DNA from: Thermoplasmata archaeon
GTDB taxonomy: Archaea > Thermoplasmatota > Thermoplasmata > Thermoplasmatales > Thermoplasmataceae
Reading direction: 5' to 3'
Assembly: GCA_021826785.1 (NCBI GenBank)
Contig: JAKAYN010000059.1
Coordinates: 1 to 5,309 of the forward strand
DNA: 5,309 bases
Shown here: in pieces, positions 1-5,309 of the stretch
Position numbering within the stretch: the first letter of the stretch is position 1
Layout: every line of letters starts with the position of its first letter
The notes under the pieces: model-generated
What the model was told of the DNA's origin: nothing
Seen by the model: the letters and a program-made list of their open reading frames with translations, nothing else
The model's database searches: none
Position numbers and translations under genes: made by a program

Positions 1-1211
1 TAATTGATAGTATTGCACCTGACAATATATTAAAAATTGTTATTGGCGAAAGGGAAAACTGGGTAAAATACAATGAAATAAAATATAAAAATGCAGATTA
101 TGAGCCAACATATTATAATGATGTGATATTAAATTATTTTACATCAGGTACAACAGGACTGCCAAAGAGGGTGATTCACAGCGCCGTTGGCTATCCATTA
201 GGTCACCTTTCAACGGCGGCATTTATAGGCATTAAGTCAGATTACATACATTTAAATCTTAGCGCAACAGGCTGGGCGAAATTTGCATGGAGCTCTTATT
301 TTGCACCATTAATTATGAATGCAACTGTTCTTGGAATAAATTATTCGGGGAAATTAAATGCCGAGGAATATATAAATCTGGCTGAAAAATACCATGTTAA
401 CTCATTCTGTGCACCACCAACAGCCTGGAAGCAGTTTATATTACTAAAAAATTTAAATTTAAAAGATCTAAAAAGCGCTGTAAGTGCCGGGGAACCATTG
501 AACCCGGAGGTTATAAAGAGGTTCAGGGAAAAGACATCAATAACAATAAGGGATTTTTACGGTCAAACTGAGAGCACGGCCATGATAGGAAATATGCAAG
601 GTTCAGAAATCATTCCGGGATCAATGGGCATGCCATCAAAGATGTATCATATGGTGCTTCTTGATGATAATAATAATGAGATAAACAATGAAGATACTAT
701 AGGAAACATAGCTGTAAAGCTTGATTACAACAACCTTGGATTGTTGATTAAATATTCTGATGAAACTAGAAATAGTGCAGCCTTTGTGAATAATTATTAT
801 CTGACAGGCGACAAGGCATATATAAGCAATGGCCACTGGTTCTTCGTTAGCAGAAACGATGATATTATAAAAACATCTGATTACCGTGTCGGTCCATTTG
901 AGGTTGAAAGCGCATTGATGGTTCATGATGCAGTTGCCGAGGCTGCCGTAATAGGCATAAAGGACCCTGATAAATATGAGGTTATCAAGGCCTTTGTAAT
1001 ATTAAAGCCAGGATATGTACCCTCAATGGATCTTGCAATATCAATTAAGAATGAGGTATCAAAGATACTTCCATACTATAAGGTGCCTGCGGTTCTTGAA
1101 TTTGTAAATGAACTGCCAAAGACAATAAGCAATAAAACGAGAAGAAACATTTTAAGAGATCTAGAAACAAAAAAATCAAAGAGAGGTGATTATGAATACA
1201 TAATAAGGTAA
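1..1211 (+). CDS. AMP-forming acyl-CoA synthetase, medium-chain (ACSM-like) type, 5'-truncated by window edge
   Basis: Activates a carboxylic acid with ATP to an acyl-adenylate and then forms the acyl-CoA thioester in the cytosol. The frame is open from base 3 with no stop, and the 40 residues before the GTG at 123 read as ordinary protein. That GTG is therefore internal and the true start lies off the left edge; 402 residues are visible of a family usually near 550. Seen: the P-loop TSGTTGLPK (141-167), the TGW segment typical of ACSM proteins, YGQTE (558-572), the TGD ATP-ribose motif (804-812), the hinge region SRNDDIIK followed by TSDYRVGP (849-896), and the C-terminal LPKTISNKTRR with the adenylation lysine at 1134-1136. 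Odd: the hinge-motif glycine is Asp, the glycine before the catalytic Lys is Asn, and the usual GR is SR. The stop overlaps the start region of the racemase-like gene, implying an operon. The family is secure; the substrate is unknown, with a medium or branched acyl acid most likely. Confidence 0.93.
   Translation, partial: IDSIAPDNILKIVIGERENWVKYNEIKYKNADYEPTYYNDVILNYFTSGTTGLPKRVIHSAVGYPLGHLSTAAFIGIKSDYIHLNLSATGWAKFAWSSYFAPLIMNATVLGINYSGKLNAEEYINLAEKYHVNSFCAPPTAWKQFILLKNLNLKDLKSAVSAGEPLNPEVIKRFREKTSITIRDFYGQTESTAMIGNMQGSEIIPGSMGMPSKMYHMVLLDDNNNEINNEDTIGNIAVKLDYNNLGLLIKYSDETRNSAAFVNNYYLTGDKAYISNGHWFFVSRNDDIIKTSDYRVGPFEVESALMVHDAVAEAAVIGIKDPDKYEVIKAFVILKPGYVPSMDLAISIKNEVSKILPYYKVPAVLEFVNELPKTISNKTRRNILRDLETKKSKRGDYEYIIR
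1183..1190 (+). promoter_or_regulatory. Shine-Dalgarno sequence for the racemase-like gene
   Basis: GAGGTGAT is an eight-base uninterrupted match to the anti-Shine-Dalgarno end of archaeal 16S rRNA (5'-AUCACCUCC-3'), the strongest such match I noticed at any gene start here. It lies inside the last codons of the acyl-CoA synthetase. It is followed after one base by ATG (1192-1194) and after five bases by ATA (1196-1198). It therefore places translation initiation of the second gene at about 1192-1196, not at the TTG at 1229, which is 38 bases downstream and too far for this site. Internal operon genes in Thermoplasmatales commonly use such sites, while first genes are often leaderless. Confidence 0.7.
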
Positions 1212-2107
1212 TAGATCTAACAAGGCTTTTGCCGGGGCCAATGGCAACAAAAATACTATGCGATCTGGGCTTTGATGTAATAAAGGTTGAGGATACAGAT
1301 CATGGCGATTACCTTAGGGATCTTTATCCCGGCACATTTTCCTTTTTAAATAAAGGAAAGCGGTTAATATCAATAAACCTAAAGAAGGAAAATGGAAAGC
1401 TTATAATGAAAAGGCTTTTGGAAAATTCCGATGTTTTAATAGAGAGTTTCAGGCCAGGTGTCATGGAAAGACTTGGTTTTTCCTATGAAGATGTTATTAA
1501 AATAAATAATAACATTGTATACTGCTCAATAAATGGTGGTAATGAACCGGGACATGACATAAATTATAATGCAATAAATGGCATAGATGAAACATTACCG
1601 GTACAGATAGCAGATACAGGTTCAGGAATGATGGCAGTTATACAGATACTTAATTCACTTTACAATGGAAAACACAATCATATAACAGTGGACATGCGGG
1701 AAATACCGTTTTATTTTAATTTAATAAATATATTTGATAAAAGCATGATCAACGGTGATTATCCATTTTATACAATGTATGATACAATTGATTCAAAAAT
1801 CGCACTTGGTGCATTTGAGGAAAAGTTCTGGAAAAATTTTCTAAAATTTATAAACATTGACGGCTCAATGCATGATAAATCATTAAAAAAGGTTATAAAT
1901 GATATAACATCACGAATGCACAGTGATGACATAATTAAGGCGTCAAAAATTTATAACTTTCCTGCAACTGCAGTTTCAAGGCCCAAAACTAAAAAGTTTA
2001 AAATGCCAAAAAAAGGTAATGACACATTTTCAGTTTTGAAATCTCTTGGCTTTAATGACGGTGATATAAAATCATTTATATCTGATGGCAGTGCTTACCA
2101 GGCATAA
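1196..2107 (+). CDS. Compact family III CoA-transferase (CaiB/BaiF fold), alpha-methylacyl-CoA racemase-like
   Basis: Most likely inverts the 2-methyl centre of acyl-CoA thioesters; an acyl-CoA:carboxylate CoA-transferase is the alternative. The N-terminus VIDLTRLLPGP then LGFDVIKVE is the family's CoA-binding opening, followed by DVLIESFRPGVMERLG. The segment GHDINY (1550-1567) carries the His-Asp pair, IADTGSGM the catalytic Asp (1613-1615), and LGAFE the Glu (1817-1819). These match by alignment from memory His126/Asp127, Asp156 and Glu241 of M. tuberculosis MCR, and favour racemase over transferase. It has about 303 residues against the usual 350-400, shortened before GHDINY and at the C-terminus. 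Start: conserved residues VIDLTRL lie upstream of the first conventional start (TTG 1229), but the frame between the stop at 1193-1195 and 1229 has no ATG, GTG or TTG. I set the start at the ATA at 1196, five bases after a strong Shine-Dalgarno; a one-base frameshift from the ATG at 1192 is equally possible. It overlaps the synthetase and is probably co-transcribed. Confidence 0.88.
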   Translation: MHNKVIDLTRLLPGPMATKILCDLGFDVIKVEDTDHGDYLRDLYPGTFSFLNKGKRLISINLKKENGKLIMKRLLENSDVLIESFRPGVMERLGFSYEDVIKINNNIVYCSINGGNEPGHDINYNAINGIDETLPVQIADTGSGMMAVIQILNSLYNGKHNHITVDMREIPFYFNLINIFDKSMINGDYPFYTMYDTIDSKIALGAFEEKFWKNFLKFINIDGSMHDKSLKKVINDITSRMHSDDIIKASKIYNFPATAVSRPKTKKFKMPKKGNDTFSVLKSLGFNDGDIKSFISDGSAYQA

Positions 2108-2108
2108 A

Positions 2109-2118
2109 AGTTTATTTA
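2109..2118 (+). promoter_or_regulatory. Candidate TATA box for a leaderless dipeptidase transcript
   Basis: The sequence AGTTTATTTA, preceded by a purine run (AAAA at 2106-2109) that could serve as a BRE, is centred about 25 bases before the dipeptidase ATG at 2139. This is the spacing expected if transcription starts at or next to the start codon, the leaderless arrangement common in Thermoplasmatales. The dipeptidase has no Shine-Dalgarno match in the preceding bases, which fits. The whole 31-base gap is A/T rich, so a TATA-like match is easy to obtain by chance. Confidence 0.45.
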
Positions 2119-2137
2119 TTGATTTTTAATCTATTTC
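2111..2137 (+). terminator. T-rich tract, possible archaeal terminator of the synthetase-racemase operon
   Basis: Directly after the racemase-like stop the plus strand is T-rich (18 of 27 bases), including T5 at 2123-2127. Archaeal RNA polymerase can terminate on oligo-T without a hairpin, and I see no stem here. The tract overlaps the candidate promoter of the next gene, so the two readings are not exclusive. Read-through into the dipeptidase is also possible. Confidence 0.3.
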
Positions 2138-2138
2138 A

Positions 2139-3026
2139 ATGGAAATTATCGATCTCCATGAGGATCTTGCATTTTCATCTTTTTATTATAATGTTGAAAA
2201 CGAATCTGAACAGTCAAGCATAGAAAAACTAAAAAACTTTGAAAAAGCCATAGTTTTTTCTGTGGTATTTCCATATATAAAATTTTACGGAAAAACTGCA
2301 TTAACACCATTAAAGGATGTTATGTTCGAACAGCTGAAACTTTACTATAAGATGAGTTCTGATTATGGAATAAACATAATTGAGAATAATATATCTAAAG
2401 GCATAAATTTTTTAATATCCATGGAGGGTACCGATGTAATAAACGAGCCATATGATGTAATGATTCTAAGGAGGCTTGGCCTGAGGGCTTTAGGATTAAC
2501 ATGGAATTATGATACAAAATTTGCATCATCGTGTTATTCAAAAAATGATTTCGGGCTCACCGGCTATGGGGAAGAGCTTGTTTCAATATGCAATAAGAAT
2601 AATATAATAATAGATGTTGCACATGCAGGCAAAAAAACAATACTTGACGTTTCTGATATAACAGAGAAACCAATAATTGACTCTCATACAAATATATCAT
2701 CATTAAAGGATCATAAAAGGAACATTGATGATGAATCATTAAAGGCGATAACAGATACAGACGGTGTTATTGGCTTAACAGCAATACGGGATACATTAAG
2801 GAACGGTAACATATACGATATAATAGATAATATAAATTATATTGGTGATAACTATGGCTGGAGGTACACATCCATTGGAACTGATTTTCTTGGCATGAAA
2901 AATACACCGGATGGATTTAATAGCATCACCGATTTAATTAAGCTAAAGGATCTGCTTGGAAATCATTTCTATGATGTTGTATATAAAAATGCATACCGTG
3001 TTAGAAAGGTTAATCTTAATTTATGA
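2139..3026 (+). CDS. M19 family (membrane/renal dipeptidase family) zinc dipeptidase, cytosolic
   Basis: Hydrolyses dipeptides with a binuclear zinc site in an amidohydrolase-type TIM barrel. Ligands visible in order: HED (His7, Asp9), MEG (Glu96, the bridging acid), VAHAG (His162), DSH (His183), the HKRN segment with Arg194, and SIGTDFLG with Asp249. These correspond to His20/Asp22, Glu125, His198, His219, Arg230 and Asp288 of human DPEP1 (alignment from memory). Also typical are LTWN (121-123), GLTGYGEELV and DGVIGLTAI. The human substrate-contacting His152 is Trp122 here, a common variant in prokaryotic members as I recall. There is no signal peptide or membrane anchor, and at 295 residues it is shorter than bacterial and animal members. 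The ATG at 2139 is the first after an in-frame TAA and puts HxD at the usual N-terminal place. It probably has its own promoter. The last 6 bp overlap the stop of the convergent transporter. Substrate unknown; L,L- and L,D-dipeptides are typical for the family. Confidence 0.92.
   Translation: MEIIDLHEDLAFSSFYYNVENESEQSSIEKLKNFEKAIVFSVVFPYIKFYGKTALTPLKDVMFEQLKLYYKMSSDYGINIIENNISKGINFLISMEGTDVINEPYDVMILRRLGLRALGLTWNYDTKFASSCYSKNDFGLTGYGEELVSICNKNNIIIDVAHAGKKTILDVSDITEKPIIDSHTNISSLKDHKRNIDDESLKAITDTDGVIGLTAIRDTLRNGNIYDIIDNINYIGDNYGWRYTSIGTDFLGMKNTPDGFNSITDLIKLKDLLGNHFYDVVYKNAYRVRKVNLNL
3021..3026. other. Convergent stop-codon overlap of dipeptidase and transporter
   Basis: On the plus strand the last codon of the dipeptidase is TTA (3021-3023), followed by its stop TGA (3024-3026). 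Read on the minus strand, the same TTA is the TAA stop of the transporter. The two genes thus share 6 bp tail to tail with no intergenic space, and each terminator, if any, must lie inside the other gene. Confidence 0.9.
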
Positions 3027-5309
3027 TCTTTCTGATGGCCACCAGTTGTATCTATTCATAAATGACATAATTGCAGGCACAAAGAAGAACCATGCTATGA
3101 AGGTATCTATTAAAACACCGAGCGCTATTCCAAGGCCTATCTCCTCTATCATTGCTATTCCGCTTAGATACAATGATATAAATGTTGTAAATAAAAGCGT
3201 GCCAAGGACAATTATAACGCTGCCATTGTCACTTATTGTATTCTTTATTGCATCGTTTTGCCTTGCATTATTATCGATATTTTCAATAACCCTGGTTACC
3301 ATGAATATATCATAGTCAAGGCCAACGGCAAGCAATGTTATTGAAACAAATATTGGAAGGAATATTATTAATGGCAGATACATTAAGTCCTTGAATACAT
3401 AATATGTAATTGAAAGCGAGCTCATTATTGATGAAATAACAATCAATATCAATCTCAACGGTGTTAATGCGGAGTATAACAGTATAAATAATATAATATA
3501 TATAACAACTATTAGAAGCGGTATTATCTCATAAAATGATGATTTTGTAAAGCTGTATGAGTTCTCAAGGTATTCACCAAGGCCACCGATATAGTATTCC
3601 CCTTTTATATAATTCTTTATGCTTTTATCATAATCTATTGACTTTTTGCTCCATGGCAGATTTTTCATGTAAATTTTTATAAGAACATAGTCTGGATTCT
3701 TACCTATGTATTGTTTGTTTGAACTGTAATAATATTTTGAAATTGCTGTTGTTTCATTAACTGGATTCCCAAAGGTATAGCCAGGGCCAAATACTGCAGA
3801 AACATAGCTTTTATTGTATAAATTTTTCTCAACGCTTTTTATATAGTTGTACTCGCTTACATTATAGCTTTTATTATATGTTATTGGTGATTTTAATTTT
3901 ATTATAACATACGTTGGATAAAATATATCATATTTAAAATGATTGTTTACATCATGAACAGCCCTGAAGGCACTGCTATCAGGTATAAGTGAAAAAATGC
4001 CCATGCTTGTTGGTGTTATATAATAAAAATATCCTGAGGCTATCGTTATTATTATAAAAACCGCAATGATCTTCTTGTTATGTTTTATTGCAAAATTGGA
4101 TATTCTTTTAATTTTATAATTATTTTTATTTCTTTTAATTCTATTCTTTATTATATCAAGAATTGATACCAGGAATGTATTTATCACAATTAAAGTTGAT
4201 ACTGCACCTATGGCATTTGCAAGGCCGTCATCGCTAAATAATGGTATTCCTGAGAGCCAGAGCACAATGTATGATATAAATATGGTTAAACCCGAGATCA
4301 TTATTGCCCTTCTGGCATATTTTTTTGCATAAGCCAAAGGATCCATTGATTTAGCCTCCATGTACCTATAAATAAAGTAAACAGTGTAGTCTGATGATAT
4401 GCCAAGTATAAGAACCAAAAGCAATGTTGGTGTTATAAACGATATGGTCGATTTAAATATGTATTTGTATAATATTCCATCTATTCCAGATGCCGTTATG
4501 GCTGAAATACCAAAAACAGTGATTGGCAATATACCGGCTATAATGGATCTAAAAAAGATAATTGAAATAATTACGGCAAGAACCACGCCTATGAAAAGTG
4601 ATATCTCGGCTCCATGTATGGTTTCATCGCCTATCTGATAGTCTGCAACTGTATTTCCTGACAAATAATAGCTTTTTATATACCTGGATGTGTATTCAGA
4701 TATCTCATTTATGGTTTTTTTATTTGCATTGTTTATATTTATTATTATAACCGAGGTATTTTTACCTGTAAATCTTTCCATATAATATTTTGACGGGATC
4801 AATGGATACATTATAAATGGGTAATTGTACATTATACCATATTTTGATGAGACAACATAGCTTATATTGCCTGTATTAATAAGACTTTTAATATACATGG
4901 CATATGTTTTGTTATTTACAATAAAGAGAGGATTTGAATGATTCTCTGTGGTTTTTATTAAATAATTTTCAGCTATCAAACTTGCATTGTATCTATTATT
5001 TCCGTATTTGATTGATTCATTTATTAAATATTCTATATTATTTATATTAATATTATAAGTTAGACTGTGATATTCAGATAGCTCAAGGCCGGTTAAAACA
5101 TAACCTATAAGATCCGTTAAATTTTCGTTTTTGATATTTTTGTTTGATAATAGACCCTTTATTAAATTTATTGCAATTGTTACATTGACATTTTTTAAAT
5201 TCTGGAGCTTTTCAGTTATATTTTTTATATAAAAGATCGAGACATTTATATTTCTATTTATAAGATTATTCAATGCCTTTGAAACGTTCGTTGAAATTGA
5301 TGTATAATA
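3021..5309 (-). CDS. MMPL/RND superfamily membrane transporter, N-terminally truncated by window edge
   Basis: A proton-driven transporter of the MmpL/'predicted RND exporter' group in the cytoplasmic membrane; its cargo is probably a lipid or other hydrophobic molecule, but unknown. The frame stays open from the TTG at 5273 to the right edge, so that TTG is internal and the N-terminus with helix 1 is missing. Numbering from 5273 (750 residues): exterior domain 1-222; helices at about 223-243, 245-262, 277-303, 323-341, 351-373 and 401-419; second exterior domain 420-581; helices at about 582-602, 606-626, 634-660, 684-705 and 711-737. The result is two homologous halves with 11 visible helices. 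The signature GISSDY..RYME (Asp295-Tyr296) recurs as AVGLDYD..TRVIE (Asp653-Tyr654), matching the two Asp-Tyr pairs of the MmpL3 proton relay. Exterior domains are rich in Asn/Tyr/Ser and hold 15 N-x-S/T sequons. The C-terminus is short and ends just after the last helix. It is convergent with the dipeptidase, so not in its operon. Confidence 0.9.
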   Translation of the reverse strand, partial: YYTSISTNVSKALNNLINRNINVSIFYIKNITEKLQNLKNVNVTIAINLIKGLLSNKNIKNENLTDLIGYVLTGLELSEYHSLTYNININNIEYLINESIKYGNNRYNASLIAENYLIKTTENHSNPLFIVNNKTYAMYIKSLINTGNISYVVSSKYGIMYNYPFIMYPLIPSKYYMERFTGKNTSVIIININNANKKTINEISEYTSRYIKSYYLSGNTVADYQIGDETIHGAEISLFIGVVLAVIISIIFFRSIIAGILPITVFGISAITASGIDGILYKYIFKSTISFITPTLLLVLILGISSDYTVYFIYRYMEAKSMDPLAYAKKYARRAIMISGLTIFISYIVLWLSGIPLFSDDGLANAIGAVSTLIVINTFLVSILDIIKNRIKRNKNNYKIKRISNFAIKHNKKIIAVFIIITIASGYFYYITPTSMGIFSLIPDSSAFRAVHDVNNHFKYDIFYPTYVIIKLKSPITYNKSYNVSEYNYIKSVEKNLYNKSYVSAVFGPGYTFGNPVNETTAISKYYYSSNKQYIGKNPDYVLIKIYMKNLPWSKKSIDYDKSIKNYIKGEYYIGGLGEYLENSYSFTKSSFYEIIPLLIVVIYIILFILLYSALTPLRLILIVISSIMSSLSITYYVFKDLMYLPLIIFLPIFVSITLLAVGLDYDIFMVTRVIENIDNNARQNDAIKNTISDNGSVIIVLGTLLFTTFISLYLSGIAMIEEIGLGIALGVLIDTFIAWFFFVPAIMSFMNRYNWWPSERS

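Noticed and set aside
123..125. GTG as start of the acyl-CoA synthetase
   Set aside because: The frame is open to base 3 and encodes sensible protein before it. A start here would place the P-loop seven residues from the N-terminus and remove most of the large domain.
636..926. Minus-strand open frame of 96 codons inside the acyl-CoA synthetase
   Set aside because: Lies wholly antisense to conserved synthetase motifs. Its hydrophobic, Ile-rich translation is what the reverse of this AT-rich coding sequence would give, and I see no promoter, ribosome binding site or recognisable motif.
2557..2739. Minus-strand open frame of 60 codons inside the dipeptidase
   Set aside because: Antisense to the zinc-ligand region (VAHAG, DSH) of a well-supported gene, with no family resemblance and no start signal.
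2980..3060. Terminator hairpins around the convergent gene ends
   Set aside because: I looked on both strands for stems followed by T runs and found only short runs (five A's at 2984-2988), no convincing structure.
2956..3315. Plus-strand open frame of 119 codons across the convergent junction
   Set aside because: Out of frame with the dipeptidase at its 3' end and antisense to the last helices of the transporter. Its hydrophobic end is a reflection of the membrane helices on the other strand.
3481..3510. AT-only stretch resembling a tandem TATAA repeat
   Set aside because: It encodes part of a membrane helix (Ile/Tyr-rich, ATA and TAT codons) in the transporter. The repetition is explained by codon choice and helix composition.
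4399..4638. Plus-strand open frame of 79 codons inside the transporter
   Set aside because: Antisense to helices 2-4 of the transporter, with no ribosome binding site or recognisable domain.
5271..5273. TTG as start of the transporter
   Set aside because: The frame continues without a stop to the right edge (12 more residues). MMPL proteins need a first membrane helix before the first exterior domain, and none lies after this codon.

Overview
The window is AT-rich (about one third G+C by eye) and densely coding. Arginine is written mostly as AGG and isoleucine mostly as ATA. One gene sits behind an archaeal-type TATA-like box placed for a leaderless message, and another has an internal Shine-Dalgarno match. 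With the protein families present, this suggests a euryarchaeon of the Thermoplasmatales type (a Picrophilus-, Thermoplasma- or Ferroplasma-like acidophile). That assignment is an inference from composition and gene content, not from a marker gene.

Layout. (1) Bases 1-1211, plus strand: the C-terminal 402 residues of an AMP-forming acyl-CoA synthetase of the medium-chain (ACSM-like) type. The frame is open to the left edge, so the true start lies outside. (2) About 1196-2107, plus strand, overlapping the synthetase end: a compact family III CoA-transferase fold protein with the active-site pattern of alpha-methylacyl-CoA racemase. Its conserved N-terminus has no in-frame ATG, GTG or TTG, and the start is a real puzzle. 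(3) 2108-2138: a T-rich gap that probably ends the first transcript and holds the promoter of the next gene. (4) 2139-3026, plus strand: a cytosolic M19 (membrane/renal dipeptidase family) metallopeptidase with all the zinc ligands. (5) 3021-5309, minus strand: an MMPL/RND-type membrane transporter, convergent with the dipeptidase and overlapping its stop by 6 bp. Its frame is open to the right edge, so the N-terminus and first membrane helix are missing.

How the genes may work together. The synthetase and the racemase-like protein are almost certainly one transcription unit. One would activate a carboxylic acid to its CoA thioester and the other would invert the alpha-methyl centre, or transfer CoA. 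This is the pairing needed to feed 2-methyl-branched, for example isoprenoid-derived, acids into beta-oxidation. The dipeptidase and transporter have no demonstrated link to this pair.

I see no RNA gene, CRISPR array, insertion sequence or other mobile element. There is no gene-free stretch above 31 bp. I found no clearly new multi-gene system. The most unusual points are the racemase start, substituted glycines in the synthetase hinge and catalytic motifs, and N-glycosylation sequons concentrated in the transporter's exterior domains.
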